Shown one piece after another: positions 1 to 9,844 of a stretch of DNA of 64,000 nucleotides. The stretch is from contig NZ_NVXQ01000005.1 in assembly GCF_002733955.1 (NCBI RefSeq), positions 186,001 to 250,000 on the forward strand, read 5' to 3'. The first letter of the stretch is position 1. Each line of letters begins with the position of its first letter. Origin of the DNA: Hoeflea sp. Its GTDB lineage: Bacteria > Pseudomonadota > Alphaproteobacteria > Rhizobiales > Rhizobiaceae. A program made the translations under genes and the position numbers. The notes beneath the pieces are model-generated. The model was not told the origin of the DNA. It saw only the letters and a program-made list of their open reading frames with translations, and ran no database searches.

Positions 1-159
1 AAAAAAGCGCTGCAAGCCCGAACCCAGCCACCGACGGCGCTGCCCGCGCTTGACGCCTCTGGCCATATAGCGCGCCGCCGAAGTGGCGAAATCTCCGGGC
101 CCGGAACCAGAACAGCATCGGCGCCGTCCTCCTGGCGCCCAACCCAAAAGGTGTAAGTC

Positions 160-735
160 ATGCGTCGCCTTTCCCTTTTCTCCGCCGCCTGCCTGGCCAT
201 GGCAGGCCTGACCGTGAGCCCCCTGCTCGAAACAGGGCTCGACCTCGAATCTGGAACAGTTTTTGACACCCAGGCACAGGCCGCCGCCAAGGGGCCGAGC
301 GGATTGCCCCTGCCCCGTTTTGTCAGCCTCAAGGCCAAGCGGGTCAATCTGCGCGTCGGTCCGGGACAGAACTACGCCGTGGCCTGGCTCTACACCAAGG
401 CCGGCGTGCCGATGGAAGTGATCCAGGAATATGACAACTGGCGCCGGGTGCGCGATGCCGAGGGCACCGAGGGCTGGGTTTACCAGTCCCTGCTCTCGGG
501 CGAGCGCACCGCGGTCACAGCCCCCTGGAAGATGGACGAAGCCAAGGACGAGTTCATCGACATGCACCGGGAAGCGCGCAGCAATGCCGACGTCGTCGCC
601 CGGCTCGAGCCCGGCGTGGTGGTGGTGGTCAAGGCCTGCAATGGCGACTGGTGCGAAGCCCAGGCTGACGGCGCCGACGGCTGGGTGCAACAAAACGAAA
701 TCTGGGGCGCCTATCCGGGTGAAGCCTTCAAATAG
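160..735 (+). CDS. Secreted bacterial SH3-domain protein
   Basis: Small exported protein of 191 aa. An N-terminal signal sequence (basic MRR, then a hydrophobic stretch to about residue 20, with Ala-rich QAQAAA near residue 40 as the likely cleavage zone) precedes two SH3-like repeats. The first, about residues 53-120, carries the typical VNLRVGPG and GWVYQSLL patterns of SH3b/DUF1058-type domains. The second, about 125-185, is more divergent and ends in GWVQQNEIW. Such domains usually bind cell-wall peptides, so a periplasmic wall-associated role is inferred. The start is preceded by AAAAGGTG at good spacing. The neighbouring ilvD is convergent, so the gene appears to be its own transcription unit. 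Precise function unknown. Confidence 0.8.
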   Translation: MRRLSLFSAACLAMAGLTVSPLLETGLDLESGTVFDTQAQAAAKGPSGLPLPRFVSLKAKRVNLRVGPGQNYAVAWLYTKAGVPMEVIQEYDNWRRVRDAEGTEGWVYQSLLSGERTAVTAPWKMDEAKDEFIDMHREARSNADVVARLEPGVVVVVKACNGDWCEAQADGADGWVQQNEIWGAYPGEAFK

Positions 736-775
736 GCTGCACGACGCCCCTCTCTTTCGTCATCATCGACACCAT

Positions 776-808
776 AAAAAATCAGGCGCTGGTGATCAGC
801 GCCTGATT
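776..808 (-). terminator. Intrinsic terminator between the SH3 gene and ilvD
   Basis: Perfect 11-bp inverted repeat AATCAGGCGCT (780-790) / AGCGCCTGATT (798-808) with a 7-nt loop. Read on the minus strand the stem is followed by six U (776-781), so it ends ilvD transcription. On the plus strand it is followed only by GCATTTT, so it is a weaker terminator for the SH3 gene. Confidence 0.85.
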
Positions 809-845
809 GCATTTTACCTGCGCCCTCGAGACCGCAACAGGCGGA

Positions 846-2678
846 TCACAGGATGCGCACTGCGCCCTTGGCGGCACTGCTGGTCATCGAGGCGTAGGCT
901 TTCAGTGCAGTGGAGACAGCGCGCTTGCGCGGCTTTTCCGGCTTCCAGCCCTCGGCCTCGCGCCTGGCGCGGCGTTCAGCAAGAATAGCCTCATCAACCG
1001 CCAGGTGAATACTGCGATTGGGAATGTCGATCTCGATCATGTCGCCGGTCTCGACTAGGCCGATGGTGCCGCCCTCGGCAGCTTCCGGCGAGACATGGCC
1101 GATCGACAAGCCCGAGGAGCCGCCGGAAAAGCGGCCATCGGTGACCAACGCACAGGCCTTGCCCAGGCCCTTGGATTTGAGATAGCTGGTCGGATAGAGC
1201 ATTTCCTGCATGCCGGGGCCGCCGCGCGGTCCCTCGTAGCGGATCAGCACCACTTCGCCGGGCTGCACCTTGCCGGTCAGAATGTCGGAGACGGCATCAT
1301 CCTGGCTTTCGAAGATCTTGGCCGGGCCGGAGAACTTGAGGATCGATTCGTCGACGCCGGCGGTTTTGACGATGCAGCCATCCTCGGCGAGATTGCCGAA
1401 CAAGACGGCGAGGCCGCCATCCTTGGAAAAGGCATGCTCGGCGCTGCGGATGACGCCGGTTTCGCGGTCGGTGTCGACATTGGTGTAGCGGCGCGATTGC
1501 GAAAATGCGGTCTGGGTGGGCACGCCGCCGGGAGCTGCACGATAGAAATCATGCACGGCTTCATCGGAAGACTGCACCACGTCCCATTTCTTCAGCGCGT
1601 CCTTCATGGTCTTTTCGTGGATGGTGCCGACCGATGTATCGAGCAGACCGGCGCGGTCGAGTTCGCCCAGGATCGCCATGATGCCGCCGGCGCGATGGAC
1701 GTCTTCCATGTGCACATCGGCTTTCGCCGGTGCAACCTTGCACAGCACCGGAACGCCGCGCGACAGCCGGTCGATGTCGGCCATGGTGAAATCGACCTCG
1801 CCCTCATGGGCGATGGCGAGCAGATGCAGCACGGTGTTGGTGGAGCCGCCCATGGCGATATCGAGGGTCATCGCATTCTCGAAAGCCTGGAACGTGGCAA
1901 TCGAGCGCGGCAGGACGCTGGCGTCATCCCCCTCGTAGTACTGCCGGGCCAGCCCGACGATGGTGCTTCCTGCCTGGCGGAACAGCCGTTCGCGATCGGA
2001 ATGGGTGGCGAGCGTCGAGCCGTTGCCCGGCAGTGCCAGGCCCATGGCTTCGGCGAGACAGTTCATCGAGTTGGCGGTGAACATGCCCGAGCAGGAGCCG
2101 CAGGTGGGGCAGGCAGAACGTTCGATGGAGGCGACATCCGCATCGCTGACATTGTCATCGGCGGCGGCAACCATGGCGTCGACCAGGTCGAGCGCCTTTT
2201 CCGTGCCATCCTCGAGAATGACCTTGCCGGCTTCCATCGGACCGCCGGAGACGAAGATCACCGGGATGTTGAGGCGCATGGCGGCCATCAGCATGCCGGG
2301 CGTGATCTTGTCGCAATTGGAAATGCAGACCATGGCGTCGGCGCAATGGGCGTTGACCATGTATTCGACGGAATCGGCGATCAGCTCGCGCGACGGCAGC
2401 GAATAGAGCATGCCGTCATGGCCCATGGCGATGCCGTCATCGACAGCAATGGTGTTGAATTCCTTGGCGACGCCGCCGGCCTTTTCGATCTCGCCGGCAA
2501 CCAGCTGTCCGAGGTCCTTGAGATGCACGTGGCCGGGCACGAACTGGGTGAAGGAATTGACCACCGCGATGATCGGCTTGCCGAAATCGCCGTCCTTCAT
2601 GCCTGTGGCGCGCCACAGGCCGCGGGCGCCTGCCATGTTGCGGCCATGGGTGGATGTTCTCGAACGATAGGGCGGCAT
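846..2678 (-). CDS. ilvD: Dihydroxy-acid dehydratase
   Basis: Fe-S enzyme that dehydrates 2,3-dihydroxy-acids to 2-oxo acids in isoleucine and valine synthesis (third common step) and feeds pantothenate synthesis. At 610 aa it matches the usual IlvD length. The cluster-binding cysteines are visible: NCDK with C122, followed by the Lys that is carbamylated in the family to bind Mg, and [10 protein letters not shown] with C190, C193 and C196. The start at 2678 has a strong GAGGAG ribosome-binding site at 2684-2689. The gene is single, with irr upstream on the same strand about 200 bases away, and ends at the hairpin at 776-808. Very secure assignment. Confidence 0.97.
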   Translation of the reverse strand: MPPYRSRTSTHGRNMAGARGLWRATGMKDGDFGKPIIAVVNSFTQFVPGHVHLKDLGQLVAGEIEKAGGVAKEFNTIAVDDGIAMGHDGMLYSLPSRELIADSVEYMVNAHCADAMVCISNCDKITPGMLMAAMRLNIPVIFVSGGPMEAGKVILEDGTEKALDLVDAMVAAADDNVSDADVASIERSACPTCGSCSGMFTANSMNCLAEAMGLALPGNGSTLATHSDRERLFRQAGSTIVGLARQYYEGDDASVLPRSIATFQAFENAMTLDIAMGGSTNTVLHLLAIAHEGEVDFTMADIDRLSRGVPVLCKVAPAKADVHMEDVHRAGGIMAILGELDRAGLLDTSVGTIHEKTMKDALKKWDVVQSSDEAVHDFYRAAPGGVPTQTAFSQSRRYTNVDTDRETGVIRSAEHAFSKDGGLAVLFGNLAEDGCIVKTAGVDESILKFSGPAKIFESQDDAVSDILTGKVQPGEVVLIRYEGPRGGPGMQEMLYPTSYLKSKGLGKACALVTDGRFSGGSSGLSIGHVSPEAAEGGTIGLVETGDMIEIDIPNRSIHLAVDEAILAERRARREAEGWKPEKPRKRAVSTALKAYASMTSSAAKGAVRIL

Positions 2679-2876
2679 GGTGTCTCCTCACTCAATTCCC
2701 GGGCCAGGCACGATCAGGCGCACTCGCCAAAAGCAAAAACAGATTGCTGAAGCTAGTAATCGGAAATTACCGGCATTTCCAGAGCGATCAGACCAGAACG
2801 GGCCTGCAAACCGCACGCGATGGATCGCGGATGAGAGGAAAGGCCTGCGCTGCGCCTGGCTGCCACTGCAGCCCGT

Positions 2877-3308
2877 TCAGCGCTTGGGGCGAACGCGGAT
2901 CACCACATCGACATGGGTGATTTCCATGCCTTCTGGCGCCTCGGGCAGGTCGCTGACCGAAATATTGCCGACCGGGATATCAAGCACATTGTTCGAGCCC
3001 TCGACCACGAAGTGATGATGGTCGGAGACATTGGTGTCGAAATAGGTCTTGGCGGTTTCCAGCGACAGAACCCGCAGCAGCCCGGCCTCGGTAAACTGGT
3101 GCAGCGTGTTGTAGACGGTCGCGAGCGAACAGGGCACGCCGACACCGACGGCCTCCTCGTGCAGTTCCTCGGCGGTCAGATGGCGGTCGCCCTTGGCAAA
3201 CAGCAGATCGGCCAGCGCAACCCGCTGACGCGTCGGACGCAGCCCTGCCCCGCGCAGGCGGAAGGCCGAATCACGGTCTGCTGATCTTGATCTGTGCGCG
3301 GCTGTCAT
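2877..3308 (-). CDS. irr: Irr, haem-responsive iron regulator of the Fur family
   Basis: DNA-binding regulator that in rhizobia represses or activates iron and haem genes according to haem status. The core from GLRPTRQRVALADLLF onward carries the winged-helix recognition segment (SLATVYNTLHQFTEAGLL) and the HHH motif in SDHHHF, which binds haem or metal in this family. The N-terminal heme regulatory motif (GCPW) of the Bradyrhizobium form is absent, as in Rhizobium Irr. The chosen ATG at 3308 gives 143 aa, the usual length; in-frame ATGs at 3338 and 3347 are possible, and the 3347 codon lies at the predicted promoter. It is divergent from fabA. Confidence 0.9.
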   Translation of the reverse strand: MTAAHRSRSADRDSAFRLRGAGLRPTRQRVALADLLFAKGDRHLTAEELHEEAVGVGVPCSLATVYNTLHQFTEAGLLRVLSLETAKTYFDTNVSDHHHFVVEGSNNVLDIPVGNISVSDLPEAPEGMEITHVDVVIRVRPKR

Positions 3309-3345
3309 GGTCGACGGAGTCCGGTCGATGGATTTCATAGGTTTC

Positions 3346-3373
3346 ATATAACTTTTGTGGGCATTGCTTTCAA
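3346..3373 (-). promoter_or_regulatory. Candidate irr promoter
   Basis: Minus-strand -35 box TTGAAA (3373-3368) and -10 box TTATAT (3351-3346) separated by 16 bases. Transcription would start near 3339, which argues for the downstream irr start codon at 3308. Found by eye. Confidence 0.45.
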
Positions 3374-3458
3374 TAGAGCTGTCAAATCGACTTTCCGGCG
3401 TCCCGCCCCTTTCACTTGAAAGGTTCATCCGGTATTCGGGGGTGCCGTGTCTGGTGGC

Positions 3459-3487
3459 TTCGCCAAGGCGCGGGCCTGTGCTAGTTT
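3459..3487 (+). promoter_or_regulatory. Weak candidate fabA promoter
   Basis: TTCGCC (3459-3464) and TAGTTT (3482-3487) with a 17-base spacer, lying about 57 bases before the fabA ATG. The -35 box is poor; the position between irr and fabA is the main support. Confidence 0.25.
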
Positions 3488-3543
3488 GCACATCGCTAAT
3501 GAATGCCGTGCGGAAAGACGGCGAACGAGGAGACGCTTTTTAC

Positions 3544-4059
3544 ATGGTCGACAGGCAATCCAGCTACAGCTACGAAGATATTCTGAAATGTGCGGAAGGT
3601 GAGCTCTTCGGACCCGGAAACGCGCAATTGCCGCTGCCGCCCATGTTGATGGTGCATCGGATCACCGACATTTCGGAAACCGGCGGCGCATTCGACAAGG
3701 GCTATCTGCGCGCCGAATTCGACATCACCCCCGATCTCTGGTTCTTCCCCTGCCACTTCAAGGGCAACCCGGTGATGCCCGGCTGCCTTGGCCTTGACGG
3801 CATGTGGCAGTTGACCGGCTTCTATCTCGGCTGGCTCGGCGAAGAAGGCCGCGGCATGGCGCTGTCGACCGGTGAAGTGAAATTCAAGGGCATGGTGACG
3901 CCCGAGGTCAAGAAGCTCGAATACGGCATCGACTTCAAGCGGGTGATGCGTGGCCGGCTTGTGCTCGGCATTGCCGATGGCTGGCTCAAGGCCGATGGCG
4001 AAACGATCTACAATGCCTCGGATTTGAAGGTCGGCCTTGCTAAGGACAAAACTGCCTGA
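3544..4059 (+). CDS. fabA: 3-hydroxydecanoyl-ACP dehydratase/isomerase
   Basis: Dehydrates 3-hydroxydecanoyl-ACP and isomerises trans-2- to cis-3-decenoyl-ACP, the step that introduces the double bond of unsaturated fatty acids. It is 171 aa with the hot-dog fold signature: catalytic His71 in WFFPCHF and Asp85 in GLDGMW, each one residue off the E. coli numbering (His70, Asp84). The ATG at 3544 was chosen over an upstream one at 3355 because it matches the family N-terminus (MVDRQSSYS) and has GAGGAG at 3527-3532. It is first in an operon with fabB and fabI and divergent from irr. Confidence 0.97.
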   Translation: MVDRQSSYSYEDILKCAEGELFGPGNAQLPLPPMLMVHRITDISETGGAFDKGYLRAEFDITPDLWFFPCHFKGNPVMPGCLGLDGMWQLTGFYLGWLGEEGRGMALSTGEVKFKGMVTPEVKKLEYGIDFKRVMRGRLVLGIADGWLKADGETIYNASDLKVGLAKDKTA

Positions 4060-4128
4060 CACTCGGCTAGCAGCGCGCATAACAGCGCGCCGGGTGAATT
4101 CAGGACCCTCTACATGAAAGGGCAGCAC

Positions 4129-5351
4129 ATGAGACGAGTCGTCGTCACAGGCATGGGGATCGTATCCTCAATCGGCAACAACGCGGACGAGGTGACCCAA
4201 TCCCTCCGTGAGGCCAAATCGGGTATCAGTTTCAGCGAGGACTTCGCAGAGCACGGCTTCCGCAGCCAGGTCTGGGGTGCACCGACGCTGGACCCGACCG
4301 ACCTGGTGGACCGCCGCGCCATGCGGTTCCTGTCGCGCGGCGGCGCCTGGAACCATGTCGCCATGAAGCAGGCAATCGAGGATGCCGGCCTGACCGAGGC
4401 CGAGATCAGCGACGAACGTACCGGGATCGTGATGGGCTCGGGCGGCCCCTCGACACGGACGCTGATCGACGCCGCCGACACCACCCGCAAGAATGGCAGC
4501 CCGAAACGCATCGGCCCGTTCGCGGTGCCAAAGGCGATGTCGTCGACCGCGTCTGCGACGCTTGCGACCTGGTTCAAGATCCACGGCGTCAACTACTCGA
4601 TCTCGTCGGCCTGCTCGACCTCGGCGCACTGCATCGGCAATGCGGCGGAACTGATCCAGTGGGGCAAGCAGGACATGGTGTTTGCCGGCGGCCACGAGGA
4701 CCTCGACTGGACCATGTCGAACCTGTTCGACGCGATGGGCGCGATGAGCTCGAAATACAACGAGACCTCGCCCTCCACCGCCAGCCGCGCCTATGACGTG
4801 ACCCGCGACGGCTTCGTGATTGCCGGCGGCGCAGGCGTGCTGGTGCTCGAAGAGCTGGAGCATGCCAAGGCCCGCGGCGCCAAGATTTATGCCGAGCTGA
4901 CAGGCTATGGCGCGACCTCGGATGGCTACGACATGGTCGCACCTTCGGGTGAAGGCGCCATTCGCTGCATGCGTCAGGCGCTGCAGAATGTCGAAGGCCG
5001 GGTCGACTACATCAACACCCACGGCACTTCGACGCCGGTCGGTGATTCCAAGGAAATCGGTGCGATCCGCGAAGTCTTCGGCAATGACATGCCGCATGTG
5101 CAGTCGACCAAGTCGCTGACCGGGCATTCGCTTGGCGCCACCGGTGTTCAGGAAGCGATCTACTCGCTGTTGATGATGAAGGAGAACTTCATCGGCGAAA
5201 GCGCGCACATCACCGAACTGGACCCGGAATTCGACGGCGTGCCGATCGTGCGCTCGCGCATCGACAATGCCAAGATCGACACGGTGCTGTCGAACTCGTT
5301 CGGCTTTGGCGGCACCAACGCGACGCTCGTCTTCCAGCGTCACAACGGGTA

Positions 5352-5352
<1 letters not shown>
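4129..5352 (+). CDS. fabB: 3-oxoacyl-ACP synthase I
   Basis: Condensing enzyme that elongates cis-3-decenoyl-ACP made by FabA, so the two together commit carbon to unsaturated fatty acids. It is 407 aa. The Cys-His-His triad is intact: Cys162 in SSACSTS, His298 in NTHGTST and His333 in TGHSLGATG, with the histidines at exactly the E. coli FabB numbers. The ATG at 4129 ([10 protein letters not shown]) fits the family start and has AAAGGG six bases upstream; an in-frame ATG at 4114 would add five residues. The stop shares one base with the start of fabI (TAATG), implying translational coupling. Confidence 0.97.
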
Positions 5353-6167
<815 letters not shown>

Positions 6168-6194
6168 GCCGAACGCAAGCACCGCACGCCATTG

Positions 6195-6230
6195 AAAAGC
6201 CCCGGAAGCGCAAGCGCCGGGGCTTTTTCG
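6195..6230. terminator. Bidirectional terminator after fabI
   Basis: GC-rich inverted repeat AAGCCCCGG...CCGGGGCTT, extended by the inner AGCG/CGCT pairing, followed by TTTTT on the plus strand and TTTT on the minus strand. It separates the convergent fabI and ferredoxin reductase genes. Confidence 0.85.
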
Positions 6231-6250
6231 TGCGAGGATGATCCGGGAGG

Positions 6251-6916
6251 CTATTCCTCGAAGGTCAGGCCGTCAGGGTCCGCACCCATGTCCTTGAGCG
6301 CAGCGTTGATGTCGTCGACCATATCATCAGGGCCGCAGACGTAGAACTGCTCGTCGGTGCTGCCGATCAGGCGCTGGAGCATGTCCTTGTCGATGCGGCC
6401 GTATTCGAAGCCGTCCTTTTTCTCTCCGCTGAGCACATAGACCACCTCAAGCCCGGGCATGGCGTCGAACTCATTGCGCAGGATGATGTCGGCCTCGCGC
6501 TTGTTGGCGAAGATCAGCCGGTGGCCCGACAGTTCGCCGCGCTCGCGCAGCATGCGCAGAATGGCAATGAATGGGGTAACGCCCGCACCGCCGGCGATGA
6601 AGGTGCCCTTGCCCTTGTATTCGATCGTGCCCCAGGGATCGCCGATGATAAAACGGTCGCCGGTTTCGAGCTGGCCGATCTGCTCGGTCAGGCCGTCGTG
6701 GGAGGGATAGATCTTGATGGTGAACTGCAGTTCGTCCCATTCGGGCAGCGCCGTAAAGGTGAAAGGGTTGTCGGCATCGCGCCAGCCATCCTTGTCGATA
6801 CCCACTTCGGCCGCCTGCCCCGGCGTGAACTCGAAACCCTCGGGTTTCTCGAAGGTGAACTGGTGGACATTGTGGGTGATATTCTCGATTTTGCTGATGG
6901 TGAGCGTATGGGCCAT
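6251..6916 (-). CDS. FAD/NAD(P)-binding flavodoxin/ferredoxin reductase
   Basis: Predicted flavoprotein moving electrons between NAD(P)H and a small carrier or directly to an acceptor. It is 221 aa: a beta-barrel FAD domain (about 1-95; the RxxS-type flavin motif is replaced by NPFTFTAL) and an NAD(P) domain with GGAGVTPF (about residue 110) and the C-terminal YVCGPDDMV. It has no fused 2Fe-2S domain. The ATG at 6916 (MAHTLTISK) was chosen because AAGGAGC lies seven bases upstream; the frame is open for 52 more codons but those are unlike the family. It may be co-transcribed with the SnoaL-like gene 89 bases upstream. The physiological partner is unknown. Confidence 0.8.
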   Translation of the reverse strand: MAHTLTISKIENITHNVHQFTFEKPEGFEFTPGQAAEVGIDKDGWRDADNPFTFTALPEWDELQFTIKIYPSHDGLTEQIGQLETGDRFIIGDPWGTIEYKGKGTFIAGGAGVTPFIAILRMLRERGELSGHRLIFANKREADIILRNEFDAMPGLEVVYVLSGEKKDGFEYGRIDKDMLQRLIGSTDEQFYVCGPDDMVDDINAALKDMGADPDGLTFEE

Positions 6917-7005
6917 GGATTTGCTCCTTGCTGGTGTTGCAAGGCCAATGCATGGGGTGGGGGATGGTTCCGGGGAGACTGGGAAGCCGGATGCGGCAAA
7001 CTGGA

Positions 7006-7362
7006 TCAGGCATAGCTCCAGATCATCGAAAGGCAGTTGGCCTTCACGCTGGTGAACTCGAGGACGTGGCAAAACCTGCGCGTCTCTCCATTCGCAAACG
7101 TCACATGACCGCTGGCCGCGCCGGTCTTGCCATGGGAAATGGCGTGCTCAATTGTGAGACTGTCGGGTTGGTGATTGCTTGCAAGCGCCTCTGTCACTGC
7201 TTGTCGGCCAATGACCTTGTCGACCTGCCCGCGTTCCCAAACCACGCCCTCGCTGAAGTCTCCTGCCTCGACTTGCCCGGTTTCCAATGCAATCGCGATC
7301 TTCTCGACAAAGCTGTTCTTCGGCGAGTTTCCGCAATCCTCGCTGCCGCGAACTCTGGTCAT
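7006..7362 (-). CDS. SnoaL/NTF2-like small protein
   Basis: 118-aa protein with the pattern of SnoaL-like (NTF2-fold) domains: the EAGDFSEGVVWERGQVDKVIGRQAV segment followed by a beta-rich end, VTFANGETRRFCHVLEF. These folds serve as small ligand-binding or isomerase-like scaffolds; no catalytic residue set can be named here. Its ATG overlaps the stop of the HxlR-type regulator by four bases (ATGA), so the two are translationally coupled and probably act together. Family assignment moderate, function unknown. Confidence 0.6.
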   Translation of the reverse strand: MTRVRGSEDCGNSPKNSFVEKIAIALETGQVEAGDFSEGVVWERGQVDKVIGRQAVTEALASNHQPDSLTIEHAISHGKTGAASGHVTFANGETRRFCHVLEFTSVKANCLSMIWSYA

Positions 7363-8015
7363 GATTGCGGAGCAAGGCTGAACATCGAGAGAAAGGCCGC
7401 GGCTGCATCGATATCACCGGTCAGACTGACTGTGCCTTGCGCAACCAGCGCCGGAAGGGGCTTCGCGCCATAGACCGCCTTCGCCAGCGTGTTGCCGTTG
7501 CCTGAGAGCACGAAGGGAGCTTCGGCTATGGCAACCGCGGTGGTGCGCAGGGTTCCCCCGGTCAGGTGCATTTCGAAAGCTTCGCCTCCGAAATCGAACC
7601 CGGCCTTCATCTCGCGACCGGCCGCGCGCCCGGGGAACAGGTTGACCCCCATGGAAATCATCAGCGCAGAAGGGCTGATGAAGCGGGTGGGGTCATGTCC
7701 GGGCACAGTCAGGGCCCAGCGGCAGAGCTCTTCGAGAACCGGCAACAGGCCGGTCCCCATTGGCGTCAGGCTGTAGATGCCGAGCCGTTCATCATGATCG
7801 ATCACCCCGGCCTGCTCAAGCTGCGTCAGCCGGCCGGTCAGCACGCTTGCCGTGACCCCCGGCAGGCCGGCCCGGATCATCTGGAACCGTTTCGGTGCGA
7901 ACACCAGTTCGCGCACGACCAGCAGCGCCCAGCGGTCCCCGATCACATTCAGTGCATGGGCCGCAAGGCAGCCTTCGTCATAGCGAATGCGGGTGGTTTT
8001 CGGGGCTTTAGTCAT
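7359..8015 (-). CDS. HxlR-type transcriptional regulator with SCP2-like tail
   Basis: 218-aa regulator. Residues about 10-110 form an HxlR winged helix (typical CLAAHALNVIGDRWALLVV start, then FQMIRAGLPGVTASVLTGRL, and a wing with DERLGIYSLTPMG). The C-terminal part, about 125-218, resembles a sterol-carrier-protein-2-like domain (VSLTGDIDAAAAFLSMF), an arrangement seen in some HxlR proteins and a possible ligand pocket. It is divergent from the DUF1428 gene, with a 96-base AT-rich gap likely to hold its operator. It probably controls that gene and its own SnoaL partner; the inducing signal is unknown. Confidence 0.8.
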   Translation of the reverse strand: MTKAPKTTRIRYDEGCLAAHALNVIGDRWALLVVRELVFAPKRFQMIRAGLPGVTASVLTGRLTQLEQAGVIDHDERLGIYSLTPMGTGLLPVLEELCRWALTVPGHDPTRFISPSALMISMGVNLFPGRAAGREMKAGFDFGGEAFEMHLTGGTLRTTAVAIAEAPFVLSGNGNTLAKAVYGAKPLPALVAQGTVSLTGDIDAAAAFLSMFSLAPQS

Positions 8016-8111
8016 ATTTTCATACTTTCAGTTGTTTTTTACTATTACATTTGGCATGCTGATTTTGCAAGTGCGGTTCGTCGCATGGAAAGCGCATGAG
8101 GGAGACACGAA
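8016..8111. promoter_or_regulatory. Divergent control region of the HxlR regulator and DUF1428 gene
   Basis: Short gap much richer in A and T than its surroundings (ACTTTCAGTTGTTTTTTACT and following). It must hold both promoters and probably the regulator binding site; no clear palindrome is visible. GAGGGAGAC at about 8096-8104 is the ribosome-binding site of the plus-strand gene. Confidence 0.4.
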
Positions 8112-8834
8112 ATGACCTATTTCACAGGATTCGTCGCGGCCGTGCCCACGGCCAACAAGGACAAGTATACCGACCATGTCACCGCTGTCTGGCCGCTGTT
8201 TGAAAGTTACGGTGCCAACCGGATGGTCGAGACCTGGGGCGTGGATGTGCCGAAGGGGAAGGTTACCGACTTTTTTGGCGCCGTGCAGGCCACCGATGGC
8301 GAGACTATCGTGTTTTCCTGGGTCGGATGGCCTGACAGGGCGACGGCGGATGCCGGCATGGAAAGGATGCAGGAAGATCCGGCGATGCAGCAGCTGCCGG
8401 AAATGCCCTTTGACGGCAAGCGTGTGATATTTGGCGGGTTTGCTCCGATCTTCGAGGCAGGAACATGTGACGGCGCGGGATATTATCAGGGGTTCCTCCT
8501 GGCCGTACCGGAGCAGAACAAGGCACCCTATGTCGACATGGCGCTTGAGGGCTGGAAGCTGTTCGAGAAGGGCGGTGCCCTCGGCATGATCGAAAACTGG
8601 GGGGAGGACGTGCCCCGCGGCAAGGTTACGGATTTCTACCGCGCGACCAAGGCCGAAACCGGCGAGGTTCCGGTGTTCAGCTGGAGTGCCTGGCCGGACC
8701 GCGCCACCTGCGATGCCGCGGCAAAGGCGATGGAGGCTGAAATGGAGGGTATGGACATGCCGAAAATGCCCTTCGACGGGATGCGGATGATGTGGGCCGG
8801 GTTTGAGCCCCTGTTCGATTCAGCCGCCGCCTGA
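8112..8834 (+). CDS. Tandem DUF1428 protein (YbaA-like, duplicated)
   Basis: 240-aa protein built of two copies of a DUF1428 (YbaA-like) domain, which normally occurs alone in proteins of about 120 aa. Copy one (about 1-117) and copy two (about 121-238) align along their length: YFTGFVAAVP with YYQGFLLAVP, WGVDVPKGKVTDFF with WGEDVPRGKVTDFY, FSWVGWPDRAT with FSWSAWPDRAT, and MPFDGKRVIFGGF with MPFDGMRMMWAGF. The fold is a ferredoxin-like dimeric alpha-beta barrel, so the duplication probably makes an internal pseudo-dimer. Biochemical role unknown. It has a strong ribosome-binding site and is divergent from the HxlR regulator, its likely controller. Confidence 0.8.
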   Translation: MTYFTGFVAAVPTANKDKYTDHVTAVWPLFESYGANRMVETWGVDVPKGKVTDFFGAVQATDGETIVFSWVGWPDRATADAGMERMQEDPAMQQLPEMPFDGKRVIFGGFAPIFEAGTCDGAGYYQGFLLAVPEQNKAPYVDMALEGWKLFEKGGALGMIENWGEDVPRGKVTDFYRATKAETGEVPVFSWSAWPDRATCDAAAKAMEAEMEGMDMPKMPFDGMRMMWAGFEPLFDSAAA

Positions 8835-8872
8835 CAGCAGCGCGACACACCCAGCATGAGGAGGAAAGAAAG

Positions 8873-9352
8873 ATGGCGATCGCAAAGAACACGGTTTGTC
8901 TCTGGTACGACACAGAAGCCGAGGCTGCAGCCCGCTTCTACGCAGCGACCTTCCCTGACAGCGAGGTGACCGGCGTGCATCACGCTCCCAGCGACTTTCC
9001 CTCCGGCAAGGCGGGCGATGTGCTGACCGTCAGCTTCACCGTGCTTGGCATCCCCTGCCTGGGGCTGAATGGCGGGACAGCGTTCCAGCACAGCGAGGCA
9101 TTTTCATTTCAGGTCTCGACCGAAGACCAGGAGGAGACCGACCGCTACTGGGACGCCATTGTCACGAACGGCGGCGAAGAAAGCGCCTGTGGCTGGTGCC
9201 GGGACAGATGGGGGTTCTCCTGGCAGATCACGCCACGGGTGCTGATGGAGGCGCTGGCCACGGGTGGTGATGAGGCCAAGCGCGCTTTCGAGGCGATGAT
9301 GGAGATGAAGAAAATCGACGTCGCCACCATAGAGCGCGCCCGGCGGGGATAA
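8873..9352 (+). CDS. VOC-family PhnB-like protein
   Basis: 159-aa member of the vicinal-oxygen-chelate superfamily, PhnB/3-demethylubiquinone-methyltransferase-like subgroup. Typical signatures: WYDTEAEAAARFYAATFPDS at the N-terminus, LGLNGGTAFQHSEAFSF in the middle, and the CGWCRDRWGFSWQITP block with the conserved SWQI(T/V)P. Members bind small molecules and are often annotated as methyltransferases without proof; no methyltransferase motif is present here. AGGAGG lies seven bases before the ATG. It sits 38 bases downstream of the DUF1428 gene, so they likely form an operon. Confidence 0.8.
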   Translation: MAIAKNTVCLWYDTEAEAAARFYAATFPDSEVTGVHHAPSDFPSGKAGDVLTVSFTVLGIPCLGLNGGTAFQHSEAFSFQVSTEDQEETDRYWDAIVTNGGEESACGWCRDRWGFSWQITPRVLMEALATGGDEAKRAFEAMMEMKKIDVATIERARRG

Positions 9353-9844
9353 CGCCAGCAGCGACTAAGGCAGAGCGGCCCGATGGCTCGGGGAGGACAA
9401 TACATGACCGGTTTTTCAAGTCCCGGTATGGCACCGGCATGGAGATGTATCGCGAGGACCGCGTCCGCGGCCTCAAGGGGTGGCTTTTTGTCGAAGGAGG
9501 CGGACGATGCACCTGTTCAAGCACCTGAGCGCGACCGGCGCCTGCCCGCTTTCCCGGAGCCGAAAAACTGACCGGCTGGCGGAAGAAGACGCCTTCATGA
9601 AGCTGCACGGCGGCAAAGGAGCCAGCCTGATATACCGGGCGGTCTGTCAGATCGAGGACGCAGGGACTGCCGTCTTTTTTCTGCTTCGTGGCAGCAGGAC
9701 GGCAAACACTGCAAAGCAGGGACAGGATTCTGACCTGGCAAGCAACTGCGTTATGCACCCAGCGCCACCACTGAACGCGCCCGGCAGAGCCAACTGCATC
9801 TCCGACGCAACCGGAGTTGCCCGATGATCCGGAAAGGACACCAC
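9353..9844. other. Gene-poor stretch with decayed coding sequence
   Basis: About 490 bases with no convincing intact gene. The first third holds a fragment similar to the GFA-like gene that follows (separate entry). The rest contains a weak open frame (about 9480-9827) with atypical composition and no recognisable family; I do not call it a gene. It is probably the scar of a rearrangement. Confidence 0.5.
9423..9510 (+). pseudogene. Remnant of a GFA/DUF6151-like gene
   Basis: The bases around 9430-9480 translate to GTGMEMYREDRVRGLKG, matching GGTRMEMYRKDRVRCLKG of the intact gene at about 10005-10062. At DNA level about 42 of 51 positions agree. Downstream the match is lost and the frame soon stops. 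The N-terminal zinc-ligand part is absent. This looks like a broken paralog or a partial tandem duplication. Confidence 0.6.

Noticed and set aside
1095-2750. Long open frame antisense to ilvD (551 codons)
   Set aside because: Shadow of ilvD in GC-rich DNA; no recognisable domain, no ribosome-binding site, Asp/Gly/His-rich composition typical of antisense frames.
9480-9827. Hypothetical protein of 115 codons
   Set aside because: No ribosome-binding site, composition unlike neighbours, lies in the decayed region.
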